From Armatimonadota bacterium (GTDB lineage Bacteria; Armatimonadota; Fimbriimonadia; Fimbriimonadales; Fimbriimonadaceae), in NCBI GenBank assembly GCA_029781035.1, contig JAKOXK010000030.1, positions 62,001 to 126,000 of the forward strand: a stretch of DNA of 64,000 bases, given 5' to 3'. Shown here piece after piece: positions 25,348 through 33,492 of this stretch (position 1 is the first letter of the stretch; each line of letters opens with the position of its first letter). A program made the position numbers and the translations under genes. The notes beneath the pieces are model-generated. The model was not told the DNA's origin, did no database searches, and saw nothing but the letters and a program-made list of their open reading frames with translations.

Positions 25348-26253
25348 ATGGCCTCAATCGAACTCAAGCAACGGTCGGGAAACGCCGAGAATGCAGATGT
25401 GGATCTCGCTAGTTTGGAAATCCGGATGTCGCGGAGTGAAAACCTCCCGACGCTGCCTCAGTCAGCAAGCCGGGTTCTGCGTTTGGCCGACGATCCCGAC
25501 GTCAGCCCGCGCAAGATCGAACAGGCCATCGAACTCGATCCTGCAGTGGCCGCCAAGATCCTGCGTGTGGCCAACTCCGCCTACTACGGCACCACACAGG
25601 TTGCCACATTGGGGAGGGCGATCAGCTTTTTGGGGTTGACGACCGTGCGTTCGGTGATCATCAGCATCGCCATGCAGCAAATGGTCACCGGACGGACTCA
25701 GTGTCCGAGCTTCAACAAGGTCGACTATTGGCGGCACTCCTTGGCCGTCGGTACGATTGCCCGGATCATCGGCAAGCTTAAAGTCCCGGGCAAGGCGGAG
25801 GAACTCTACTGCGCCGGAATGCTCCACGAGATCGGACTGCTGGCCATGGACAAGTTCGTGCCTCAGGAACTGCATGTCGCCATCACACGGGCCCGCGAGA
25901 GCGGACGACCCCTGGAAGAGACCGAAACCCACGTTCTCGGCTTCAACCACAGCCAGGTCGGCGCCGTCCTCTCCCGACGCTGGGCGATGAGCCCGACCGT
26001 GACCGACGCGATCCAAAACCACGGTCATCCGACCACCGATGGAGAACATGCTCAGACGACCCTGATCGTCGCGATCTCCAATGCACTCGCCAACGCGGCT
26101 CACTTCACCCACAACAATACCAACGACCAGACCGGCGTCGATCCGGCCCTGGCTCATGCCGTCGGCCTGCCGGAAGAGCAGTTCGGCATCATTTGTGAGG
26201 TCGTTGGCCAAGAGGTCACTCGGGCTCAGGAACTTTTCCAGATCGCGGCCTGA
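25348..26253 (+). CDS. HDOD domain signalling protein
   Basis: The 301-residue protein is nearly all HDOD, an HD-related domain that usually lacks the metal-binding His-Asp set. Typical segments are NLPTLPQSASRVLRLADDPDVSPRKIEQAIELDPAVAAKILRVANSAYYG, ISFLGLTTVRSVI and YCAGMLHEIGLLAMDKFVP. HDOD proteins take part in stress, motility and cyclic-di-GMP signalling, usually as regulators without known catalysis. It diverges from dnaJ with 77 bases between, so the HAIR-like element also lies in its upstream region. Confidence 0.9.
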   Translation: MASIELKQRSGNAENADVDLASLEIRMSRSENLPTLPQSASRVLRLADDPDVSPRKIEQAIELDPAVAAKILRVANSAYYGTTQVATLGRAISFLGLTTVRSVIISIAMQQMVTGRTQCPSFNKVDYWRHSLAVGTIARIIGKLKVPGKAEELYCAGMLHEIGLLAMDKFVPQELHVAITRARESGRPLEETETHVLGFNHSQVGAVLSRRWAMSPTVTDAIQNHGHPTTDGEHAQTTLIVAISNALANAAHFTHNNTNDQTGVDPALAHAVGLPEEQFGIICEVVGQEVTRAQELFQIAA

Positions 26254-26319
26254 CAAGGGGTCGGCATACGCCGAAGACCGTCCAAGGGACGGGCTGCGCC
26301 CGTCGGTAAACTCCAGGCC

Positions 26320-27498
26320 ATGGCACTCGATAAGAAAACGGTCCGAGACGTGGACGTTCGCGGAAGAAAGGCGCTCGTCCGCTGCGATTTCAATGTCCCG
26401 TTGGACGGGACAACGATCACGGACGACAGAAGGATCACGGAGGCCCTTCCGACGATCAAATACCTGGTTGAAAACGGTGCCGCTGTCGTCCTGTGCAGCC
26501 ATCTAGGAAGACCGAAGGGTGGCCCAGAGCCAAAGTACAGCCTCCATCCAGTCGCGCTGAGACTCTCTGAACTCCTCCACAAGGATGTGCCGCTAATGCC
26601 GGACTGCATCGGCCCCATCGTCGATAAGCACGTCGCCAATATGAAGTCAGGCGAGGTGGTCTTGCTGGAGAACGTGCGGTTCCACGGCGAGGAAGAGAAG
26701 AACGAGCCCAGTTTCGCCGCCCAGTTGGCGCATGGGAAGGATTTGTACGTGAACGACGCGTTTGGCACCGCGCACCGGGCGCACGCGAGCACCGAGGGCG
26801 TGGCCAGGCTCCTCCCGGCAGTGGCGGGCTTCCTCATCGAGAAGGAGATCCGGTACCTCGGCGAGGCCGTCACTGACCCGGCGAGGCCGTTTGTAGCCGT
26901 CCTGGGAGGCGCCAAGGTGGCAGACAAAATCAAGGTGATCGAGAACCTGCTTCCAAAAGTCGACAGACTCCTGGTCGGTGGTGGAATGGCCTTCACGTTC
27001 CTGAACGCCCAAGGCTTCGAGGTAGGGAAGTCGCTGCTCGACGATTCCAGCATCGAGTTCTGCAAAGGCCTATTGCAGCACAGTAGCGGAAAAGTCATGG
27101 TGCCGGTTGACGCGGTCATAGCGCCCACGATGAGTGAAGACGGGCCCGTCACGGTCGTCGACGCCAACAAGATGCCGCCAGAGGAGATGGGGCTGGACAT
27201 CGGTCCGCGCACGTCTCAGCACTTCAGCGATGTGATCCGTTCGGCCGGAACGGTGGTATGGAATGGCCCCATGGGCGTTTTCGAGATGGAGGCGTTCTCC
27301 GAGGGCACGAGGAACGTCGCCCACGCCATGGCCGAGTGCAAGGGAGTGACGATCGTTGGAGGCGGTGACAGCGCAGCAGCGGTGGAAAAGTTCGGGGTTG
27401 CTGACCAAGTGACACATGTCAGCACGGGCGGCGGGGCCAGCCTTGAGTTCCTCGAAGGGATCGAGCTTCCTGGCATCGCCGCCCTGATGGACAAGTGA
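26320..27498 (+). CDS. pgk: Phosphoglycerate kinase
   Basis: The 392-residue glycolytic enzyme transfers phosphate from 1,3-bisphosphoglycerate to ADP. The N-terminal substrate site [27 protein letters not shown] and the basic patch around RAHASTEGV are present. The nucleotide site is seen in [10 protein letters not shown] and the hinge in [15 protein letters not shown]. The phosphate loop GGGDSAAA and the C-terminal [13 protein letters not shown] complete it. No gap or tpi gene is adjacent, so it stands alone. It is convergent with the lysozyme gene, four bases apart. Confidence 0.96.
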   Translation: MALDKKTVRDVDVRGRKALVRCDFNVPLDGTTITDDRRITEALPTIKYLVENGAAVVLCSHLGRPKGGPEPKYSLHPVALRLSELLHKDVPLMPDCIGPIVDKHVANMKSGEVVLLENVRFHGEEEKNEPSFAAQLAHGKDLYVNDAFGTAHRAHASTEGVARLLPAVAGFLIEKEIRYLGEAVTDPARPFVAVLGGAKVADKIKVIENLLPKVDRLLVGGGMAFTFLNAQGFEVGKSLLDDSSIEFCKGLLQHSSGKVMVPVDAVIAPTMSEDGPVTVVDANKMPPEEMGLDIGPRTSQHFSDVIRSAGTVVWNGPMGVFEMEAFSEGTRNVAHAMAECKGVTIVGGGDSAAAVEKFGVADQVTHVSTGGGASLEFLEGIELPGIAALMDK

Positions 27499-27502
27499 AC
27501 CC

Positions 27503-28108
27503 CTAGAACGGCCACCGTGCAGCTAAGTCGCCTCGGTCGCCGGTGAAGCGGTTCCGGTCCACGGCACCCAAGATGCCGGGGACGCGACCCGTGTCCGTGT
27601 ACTGCCACAGCGTCCAGTCGGTCCAAGGTCGAGGGAGCCTGCCTAGGCTTCTGGAGTAACGTGCAATCCAAAGCGGGCAATGGAAGAGTGGACTCATGAG
27701 CGAGACGCCCCGTCGGGTGAGGAACGACGGACTCGAATACAATAACGGCCATCGGCCGATGGCACGCTCGACATACGTTGCGAAAGATTCGGCTTCGGTC
27801 AGCGTCAGCCGGCCATCTTCCCAGTCGAGACACACGAGTTCACGAGTTCCGGGTTTCACTGTATCGAGATAATGCGCGGCCTGCTCCTGGCCTGAACCAG
27901 CACGTCCAAAGTGATAGGACCCAACGAGGAGCCCCACAGACCGAGCCCTGGCAATCCTTTCGGCGAACGTCGGGTCGACCAACGACCGCCCCTCAGTCGC
28001 CTTGAGGACAGTGGCCATGATGCCTGCCCGCGCAATATCGTGGAAACCATTGGCTGGCTCGACGGTGTTGTGATGACTGATGTCGATAATGGAGTCAAGA
28101 ATTGGCAT
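27503..28108 (-). CDS. GH25-family lysozyme
   Basis: The protein is 201 residues. It has IIDISHHN with D9 at the start of the barrel, [13 protein letters not shown], and the catalytic CLDWEDG with D95 and E97. PLWIARY and a [10 protein letters not shown] end also match N,O-diacetylmuramidases (GH25). The enzyme hydrolyses the MurNAc-GlcNAc bond of peptidoglycan. I see no signal peptide, which is common in phage-type GH25 and raises the question of how it leaves the cell. No phage genes are nearby. Confidence 0.85.
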   Translation of the reverse strand: MPILDSIIDISHHNTVEPANGFHDIARAGIMATVLKATEGRSLVDPTFAERIARARSVGLLVGSYHFGRAGSGQEQAAHYLDTVKPGTRELVCLDWEDGRLTLTEAESFATYVERAIGRWPLLYSSPSFLTRRGVSLMSPLFHCPLWIARYSRSLGRLPRPWTDWTLWQYTDTGRVPGILGAVDRNRFTGDRGDLAARWPF

Positions 28109-28159
28109 TCAGAGGACCTCGCCGTGCTTTGAGGCCCTCGGAAAGACAAAGCTCTTGGT

Positions 28160-28621
28160 TCACAGACCAGGCAATCGGAGGATGGTTTGCCACTCTTCAG
28201 GAGTGACAGGCAAGACGCTCAGTCTTTGTCCCCGCATGAGGACTTTCATGTCCTCGAGCCCCGGTGTCGTTCGAAGCTCCGACAACGGAACGATCCGGGC
28301 GAATTTCCTGACAAAGAGCACGTCCCGTGTCATCCAACGAGGATTGTCCCGGGGGCTCTTGGCGTCGTAGTACTCGCTGGCTGGATCGAACTGGGTCGGA
28401 TCCGGATAGGCCTCGGAGACGACCCTCATCACGCCAACGATTCCGGGCTCGTCGCAACTGGAATGGTAGAAGAACGCTTCGTCGCCGTTGCTCATGGCGT
28501 CGCGGAAAAAGTTCCTGACCGTGTAATTGCGGCAACCCTCCCAGACGTCTGGCCCGTTCTTGGCTGCAAGGTCGTCGATAGAATAGCAGTCAGGTTCGCT
28601 TTTCATCAACCAATAGGCCAC
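28160..28621 (-). CDS. EVE domain protein
   Basis: The 153-residue protein is a complete EVE domain: MAYWLMKSEPDCYSIDDLA, VWEGCRNYTVRNFFRDAMSNGDEAFFYHSS, GVMRVVSEAYPDPTQFD and PRWMTRDVLFVRKF. EVE belongs to the PUA-like superfamily and binds modified bases such as 5-methylcytosine derivatives. Stand-alone EVE proteins occur widely and some accompany defence genes, but none is next to it here. The small gene at 28625 lies just upstream and may be co-transcribed. Confidence 0.9.
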   Translation of the reverse strand: MAYWLMKSEPDCYSIDDLAAKNGPDVWEGCRNYTVRNFFRDAMSNGDEAFFYHSSCDEPGIVGVMRVVSEAYPDPTQFDPASEYYDAKSPRDNPRWMTRDVLFVRKFARIVPLSELRTTPGLEDMKVLMRGQRLSVLPVTPEEWQTILRLPGL

Positions 28622-28624
28622 TGC

Positions 28625-28876
28625 CTATTGTGACATGGGGCGGTTCTGACCTTCGTCGATGGTGGCGGAAGCCGAGGCGAAAGACCGGTCTTGTTCAAGC
28701 TCGTTCGCCCAGGCCTCGATCGCTGAAGCCAGCGCGGAGGCATGAGCCCGCATGAACTCGGGATCTACCTTTTTCGAGGTCGTGAAGTGCTCAATCAACA
28801 CCCGGAGTTCGGACAAAACCAAACGGTCAACCATCAAGTGCTCTGTGTCAAAGAATAGGGCGCGACAACACGCCAA
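28625..28876 (-). CDS. Small hypothetical protein
   Basis: The frame gives 83 residues, or 69 from the internal ATG at 28834 (MVDRLVLSELRVLIEHF), which reads more naturally. The sequence is predicted to be helical (RAHASALASAIEAWANELEQD) and ends with a hydrophilic tail. No domain is recognised. It ends three bases before the EVE gene start, which supports it as a real coupled gene. Neither candidate start has a strong ribosome-binding site. Confidence 0.5.
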   Translation of the reverse strand: MACCRALFFDTEHLMVDRLVLSELRVLIEHFTTSKKVDPEFMRAHASALASAIEAWANELEQDRSFASASATIDEGQNRPMSQ

Positions 28877-28942
28877 GACACCAGGATACGTTGTCTTCCA
28901 GATGTCAGGATGGGCCCTGATGTTCCACCGGATGCGATATGT

Positions 28943-30142
28943 CTAACTCTTGGAGGAATCTCGTAGGCCCAAACTCACATTCCCCGTCACAACGCTCACA
29001 TCAAGCGTCCCGTTGCCTTGTCCCAGACGACCGACGATCTTTTGGGCTTCCACGACTTCGTCCTCAAGTTCTATCGACTTGCTGACCGATCCTCTCAAGG
29101 TTGAAAGTGTGACTCGACAATCGCTACCGTCCATGATGCTCACGCTGACGTCGCCCGTCACAGTCGTGATGTTCACGGCACCTTCGACGGGAGTCGCAAT
29201 GTCGACGGACACGTCTCCGGACGCCGCCTCGACACTCAGAGTCTTTGGCCGACCGGACTCGACCGCCACGTCGCCACTCGACGTTTTCAACTCGATCACG
29301 CCAGAGACATCCTCGAGGCGTATGTCGCCCGACTTGGTTTCAACGGCGAGGATCGAGGCCTCGCAACGCTTGACCTTGACGTCACCCGAACCTTGAGCCA
29401 GTTGAATGGAGCCTGTGGCCTCGGAGATGGACAAGTCGCCGCTAGAACCGTCAACGCGGACTGACGCTTGCGTGCCAGCAATCTTCACGTCGCCAGATGC
29501 CAGCTTCACTTCGACCGGCACACCTGTCGGGACGTACACGGTCAAATCAGTCGTCATGTTCTGGCCCTCAGGTTGCCGGAAGACGACCTGATGTTCGCTT
29601 TCCTCAAGGACAGGGGTGTAGACGTCAGCCATCTTCTTGGCTTCCTCCGTGTCATAGGAACGGAAAGTCGCGTCGACGATCAGCGAGCCCAGTTCCGCGC
29701 CGCCTTGCACCGACACGTCCCCTGAACGCGCTTCGATTCGCAACGTCTTGCCTTCGGGCACGTGCAAGGGCAACTCGACCCTCTTCGTTTGGCTGGCCCC
29801 GAAGAAGACGGAGAAGCCGCCGCCTTTTTTGGCCTCGTCTGCCGCATGCTTGATGGCTTCGACACCTTTGTTGACGTTCTGCCGGACCTGTCCAGCAATG
29901 TCGTTCCAATTGACGTTCTTAGCAACGTCCTTGCCGATCTTCTCGATCGAACTGATGAATCGGCCGATCGGGTCTTCACTCACTGATTCGGTGGATCCCG
30001 CTTCGCCTTCTGACGGCGATTCGACGGTTCCCTTAGGCTCGTCGGGAGCCTCGCTGAACGCTTCGATCAGTTCGGCGGCGTCGTCCGGTGAAAGCTTGCC
30101 CTCTTGCACCAGCTTCATGATGCGTTTGACTTCGTCCTTCAT
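28943..30142 (-). CDS. DUF4097 beta-solenoid-like protein with SHOCT-like N-terminus
   Basis: The protein is 399 residues. The first 30 residues (KRIMKLVQEGKLSPDDAAELIEAF) form a SHOCT-like helical motif. An acidic linker follows, then a long series of short strands with recurring SGDV/SGDI units such as RSGDVSVQG, ASGDVKIAG, SSGDLSISEA, KSGDIRLED, SSGDVAVES and ASGDVSVD. This is DUF4097, a repeated right-handed beta structure. No signal peptide is seen. Its partner three bases upstream is DUF2089. Such pairs are common in Firmicutes-like genomes and are thought to sense envelope state, but no biochemical function is firmly known. Confidence 0.8.
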   Translation of the reverse strand: MKDEVKRIMKLVQEGKLSPDDAAELIEAFSEAPDEPKGTVESPSEGEAGSTESVSEDPIGRFISSIEKIGKDVAKNVNWNDIAGQVRQNVNKGVEAIKHAADEAKKGGGFSVFFGASQTKRVELPLHVPEGKTLRIEARSGDVSVQGGAELGSLIVDATFRSYDTEEAKKMADVYTPVLEESEHQVVFRQPEGQNMTTDLTVYVPTGVPVEVKLASGDVKIAGTQASVRVDGSSGDLSISEATGSIQLAQGSGDVKVKRCEASILAVETKSGDIRLEDVSGVIELKTSSGDVAVESGRPKTLSVEAASGDVSVDIATPVEGAVNITTVTGDVSVSIMDGSDCRVTLSTLRGSVSKSIELEDEVVEAQKIVGRLGQGNGTLDVSVVTGNVSLGLRDSSKS

Positions 30143-30145
30143 GTC

Positions 30146-30544
30146 CTATGCTCCTTTCAGCCTAGCTTTGGCCTCATCGGCCGAGATGACCCCTTGCTCC
30201 AGTTCGTCGAGGATACGGCGTCGGTCTTCGATCGTCTTGGGCTTGGCCCTGGTCGAATCTTTGTACGGGATGAGTCCCATCGCCTCCAAAAGGGCGTCCA
30301 ATCGCGATCGGACGGTCGGATAGCTCAGATTCAGCTCCTTTTCAACCGTGCTGATCACGCCCTTTGCGCGGAGAAACACTTCGAGGAAATCGCGTTGCTC
30401 TTTGTTGAGCTTTGACGTTTCGGGGAGCTTGAACCTGCCCCGGATGGTGACGCCTCCTTGGACGGAGGTGAGTTCGCTCACGTAAAGAGGGCCGCCTGTG
30501 ACCGGGCAGCTCGTGGGAATGTCGTGCAGTTCCTTTTCGTCCAT
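30146..30544 (-). CDS. DUF2089 family DNA-binding-like protein
   Basis: The protein is 132 residues. The front CPVTGGPLYVSELTSVQGGVTIRGRF recalls the zinc-ribbon-like start of DUF2089, here with only one Cys. The core LPETSKLNKEQRDFLEVFLRAKGVISTVEKELNLSYPTVRSRLDALLEAMG is a clear winged-helix or sigma-region-4-like helix-turn-helix. The tail RRILDELEQGVISADEAKARLKG repeats the SHOCT-like helical style of the next gene. It is likely a transcription regulator that acts with the DUF4097 protein encoded three bases downstream. Confidence 0.8.
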   Translation of the reverse strand: MDEKELHDIPTSCPVTGGPLYVSELTSVQGGVTIRGRFKLPETSKLNKEQRDFLEVFLRAKGVISTVEKELNLSYPTVRSRLDALLEAMGLIPYKDSTRAKPKTIEDRRRILDELEQGVISADEAKARLKGA

Positions 30545-30650
30545 GTAGCCACCGCCAGTTGGTTGAGTAGTTCTACCTTACGTTCATGAATCGGCAGTGG
30601 TTGCAGGGTCCGATAGGTCTGATTTGTAGTGATTGGTTTGAGATTTCTAT

Positions 30651-31655
30651 TCACAGCAACTTTTCGGCGCACTCGGCCACAAGGTCGACGTCGATCGAAC
30701 ATACGGAATCCCCGGCCATGGGATGCAAGACCGACAAGTTGCGGACTGGAGGTGCCCACAGGCGGTGGATGCCTTCCCTGAACAATCCGACAGTGGGAGT
30801 CCGGGTCGAACACGCCAGGTGCAGGATGCCATTGTCCAGCGTCACGACCAGCTTGGCCTTTGAGATCGCACCGACGACTTGGGGCAAGGTGAAATGGCCG
30901 CGCAAATCGTGGACGCCCGAATTGATCAGGCGCGACTCTTGATCGGCACCCCGCCAATAGCGGCCCTGGTCAGCGGGTTTGGCTCCCAAGAGCCCGACAG
31001 AAGAGCCGCGAGCGGCGAGGCGTTTCGCAAGTTCGATCCACTTGTCAACCGGCCAGAGCTTGTCTGGCAGGCTCGCCGCTGTCGCGACCAGCACCTCAGG
31101 CACGTCACCAGCCACGGGTTCGATGGGAATCCGATAGGCTGGAATCGGACCGTCCAGATAAGCCAGGCGACAGAAGATCTCGGCGATCCAACCGGAATCG
31201 AGAATCGGATAGGTGTTCGTCAGAGTCGGTGACGCCCATTCGGGATCAACCCAAAGCGCACCTCGCTCGTCCTCTGGAAACGCCATGTCTCCCCGGCCGT
31301 CTGGACCGATGCAAGGGCCGCAGACAAACGTGTCTTGGCCCGCCAAGATGGACGCGGCGGCCTTTGCCCAAGGGGTCTGTTCGACGTTTACGACCAAGTC
31401 GTACGTTTGGTCTGACAGGTAATAGGCTGTGGTGCGCGGATCGGTACCGTGCAGGGGGTAGGAGGCAGTCAGAAGTTCGCTGGCCTTCGCCAGTTCCGCC
31501 ACGCGGGTTCCGCCAAAGTAATGGAGCGACCCACCGTGGCGGGTACGGAGCATCTGCATCAGAGGCGTTGCGACCGCGAAGTTGCCAAGGTTGTCGTTCG
31601 TGATCAGAGCGATCCTCGGCGATTTGGCCAGGGTCTCGCCACCGTATCTGCGCAC
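30651..31655 (-). CDS. GT9-family (heptosyltransferase-like) glycosyltransferase
   Basis: The frame is open to 32252, but the part beyond 31655 opposes the sugar kinase gene and has no family resemblance. A GTG at 31655 fits best and gives 334 residues. RIALITNDNLGNFAVATPLMQMLR is the N-terminal GT9 motif. VLVATAASLPDKLWPVDKWIELAKRLAARGSSVGLLG is the nucleotide-sugar domain, and LVVTLDNGILHLACSTRTPTVGLF is the conserved C-terminal DNGxxHLA block. GT9 enzymes add heptose or related sugars to lipopolysaccharide cores. The acceptor is unknown, and no other LPS-core gene is adjacent. Confidence 0.8.
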   Translation of the reverse strand: MRRYGGETLAKSPRIALITNDNLGNFAVATPLMQMLRTRHGGSLHYFGGTRVAELAKASELLTASYPLHGTDPRTTAYYLSDQTYDLVVNVEQTPWAKAAASILAGQDTFVCGPCIGPDGRGDMAFPEDERGALWVDPEWASPTLTNTYPILDSGWIAEIFCRLAYLDGPIPAYRIPIEPVAGDVPEVLVATAASLPDKLWPVDKWIELAKRLAARGSSVGLLGAKPADQGRYWRGADQESRLINSGVHDLRGHFTLPQVVGAISKAKLVVTLDNGILHLACSTRTPTVGLFREGIHRLWAPPVRNLSVLHPMAGDSVCSIDVDLVAECAEKLL

Positions 31656-31733
31656 CTGCCAATTCTGGCGGATCAAACGTGCGGATGAGCCGCACACGGC
31701 CACAGAATCCGTGCAATCCGCAATAATCTCTGC

Positions 31734-32687
31734 GTGCCCTTCTTCCTTGGGTTCGACTGTGGAGGCTCCAGCACCCGTTGTGTCGTGATCAACGAGAGGA
31801 ACGAAGTTGTCTTTGAAGGACACGGTGGGCCTGCGAACCTGTCCACGACGCCACACGACGATGTGGCGGCCAGCCTCCAGCAAGCGTCGATCGGATGTCC
31901 GACCCCTGATGCTGCGGTCGGCTGTTTTGCAGGTCTCCTCGACGCAGGCGCCCGGCATGCCGCTTCCAGACTCCTCAGCACCCTTCTCCCCGGCGTCGCT
32001 GTCGACGCCTACGCCGACTACGTTGCCGCTTTGGCGGCCGCACCAGACGAGGCTGACGTGGTCGTCATTGCCGGTACCGGATCGGTCTTTTGCTCTTGGA
32101 AGGAGGGAAGACCGTTCAAGACTGGTGGAGGCGGTGCGTTGCTGGGTGACGAGGGATCTGCGTTCGACCTGGCACGGATTCGTCTCCGGACGATGATCTG
32201 CGGGGAACCCGGCTCCGACCCAGGCCCAAATCTGGCTGCTGCGATGGATCAAGCCCTTGGTACGGCCAAAATCGACCTGTTCGTGGCTGCGCTTTACCGG
32301 CAGTCAGCTCCAGCGCCCCTTGTCGCGTCGCTGGCTCCTGCTGTCGTGCGTGACGCCCTTCAAGGTGAGGTGTGCTCGACGGCTGCAATGCGACGCGCCA
32401 TGAGTTCATTGGGCCGGGGTGTCTTCAGTCATATGCGGGCGAAGTCGGCACAAGGCGACCTCTGTCGGATCGTGTTGGCTGGCGGCCTCTGGGAGATCGA
32501 CCCCGTTCTTCAGACCTTCTTCGAGGAGAGTCTCCATGCCGAAACGGAAACCGATGACGAGGGGTTCCTGAGGTTTGGACCTATTTCCAGTCCGTTCCGT
32601 CAGTATCATGGGGTGCGCCTGCAAACAGCGCCCGCCATGGGTGCAGCGCGGCTGGCAAGACGTTTGTTCTATGGGAACGGAATCTAG
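31734..32687 (+). CDS. N-acetylglucosamine/N-acetylmuramic acid kinase-like (BadF family)
   Basis: The 317-residue protein starts with GTG and has the phosphate-1 loop FLGFDCGGSSTRCVV. It also has ADVVVIAGTGSVFC and GGGGALLGDEGSAFDLAR, the hallmark of BadF/BcrA-type N-acetylglucosamine kinases, and IVLAGGLWEIDPVL near the end. Its stop overlaps the murQ start by 17 bases. Because MurQ acts on MurNAc-6-phosphate, a kinase producing that substrate (MurK-like, acting on MurNAc and GlcNAc) is the best guess for specificity. GlcNAc-only activity remains possible. Confidence 0.82.
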   Translation: MPFFLGFDCGGSSTRCVVINERNEVVFEGHGGPANLSTTPHDDVAASLQQASIGCPTPDAAVGCFAGLLDAGARHAASRLLSTLLPGVAVDAYADYVAALAAAPDEADVVVIAGTGSVFCSWKEGRPFKTGGGGALLGDEGSAFDLARIRLRTMICGEPGSDPGPNLAAAMDQALGTAKIDLFVAALYRQSAPAPLVASLAPAVVRDALQGEVCSTAAMRRAMSSLGRGVFSHMRAKSAQGDLCRIVLAGGLWEIDPVLQTFFEESLHAETETDDEGFLRFGPISSPFRQYHGVRLQTAPAMGAARLARRLFYGNGI

Positions 32688-33492
32688 AAACCCACGGTCG
32701 ATCGGTCTCGACAAGATGACCGCACGTGAAATCGTGCGTCTCATGGACGAAGAGGAGCAGGCCGTGCAGCGGGCGGTCGTTGCCGCTGAGGAAAAGGTCG
32801 CTGTGGCCGCTGAGCACGCCGCAGAAGCCTATCAAAGGGGTGGAAGGGTGATCTATGTGGGTGCGGGCACTAGCGGCCGCGTAGCGACCATGGACGCCGC
32901 CGAAATGGTTCCGACTTTTGGACTCGATCCGGCGCGGTTCGTCGCTGTCGTTGCCGGTGGGCCCGCTGCTGAGGGCCGAGCGGTCGAAGACGCCGAGGAC
33001 GATGAACACGCGGCGATCGAGGCCCTGAACAACCTCGGTCTCGGTCGAAAAGACATCGTCATCGCTTTGGCCGCCTCAGGGCAAACAGCGTTCGTCGTCG
33101 CGGCCGCCCGGCACGCTTCACAAAAAGGTGTCTGGACGTGCGGGATTGCCAACAACAAGAAGGCCCCCCTCTTCGATCACGTCGACTTGGCCATCCTCCT
33201 CGACACGGGACCTGAAGTCCTCACCGGATCCACCCGTCTCAAGGCCGCGACGGCGCAGAAGAGGGTGCTTAACGCGATCTCCACCACCGCGATGGTGTTG
33301 AGCGGCAAGGTCGTCGAAAACCTGATGGTCGACGTCAAAGCGAACAACCAAAAGCTGCGCGAACGGTGTGTCCGGATCCTACGCGACCTCACGACGGTCA
33401 GTGAAAGTGAAGCGGAGAGGGTGCTAGCTGCGCACACTTGGAACGTACGACAAGCCCTTGCCGTCTTGCGCGCGAACGAGATCGCAAGCTAG
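32671..33492 (+). CDS. murQ: N-acetylmuramic acid 6-phosphate etherase
   Basis: MurQ cleaves the lactyl ether of MurNAc-6-P to give GlcNAc-6-P and D-lactate, a key step in peptidoglycan recycling. The start at 32671 gives MGTESRNPRSIGLDKMTAREIVRLM, the standard MurQ N-terminus, and a length of 273 residues, slightly short for the family (about 300). The SIS domain is clear (VIYVGAGTSGRVATMDAAE, DIVIALAASGQTAFVVAAARHA). It also has GPEVLTGSTRLKAATAQKRVLNAISTTAMV and the C-terminal UBA-like helices. A longer frame starts upstream but has no family match there. It is coupled to the kinase by a 17-base overlap. Confidence 0.94.
   Translation: MGTESRNPRSIGLDKMTAREIVRLMDEEEQAVQRAVVAAEEKVAVAAEHAAEAYQRGGRVIYVGAGTSGRVATMDAAEMVPTFGLDPARFVAVVAGGPAAEGRAVEDAEDDEHAAIEALNNLGLGRKDIVIALAASGQTAFVVAAARHASQKGVWTCGIANNKKAPLFDHVDLAILLDTGPEVLTGSTRLKAATAQKRVLNAISTTAMVLSGKVVENLMVDVKANNQKLRERCVRILRDLTTVSESEAERVLAAHTWNVRQALAVLRANEIAS

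Noticed and set aside
25462-26502. 346-codon minus-strand frame opposite the HDOD gene
   Set aside because: The HDOD protein is clearly coded on the plus strand; the frame is a shadow.
27503-28621. GH25 lysozyme and EVE protein as a phage or defence island
   Set aside because: There are no other phage or defence genes; flanks are pgk and a DUF4097 protein, so ordinary chromosomal context is more likely.
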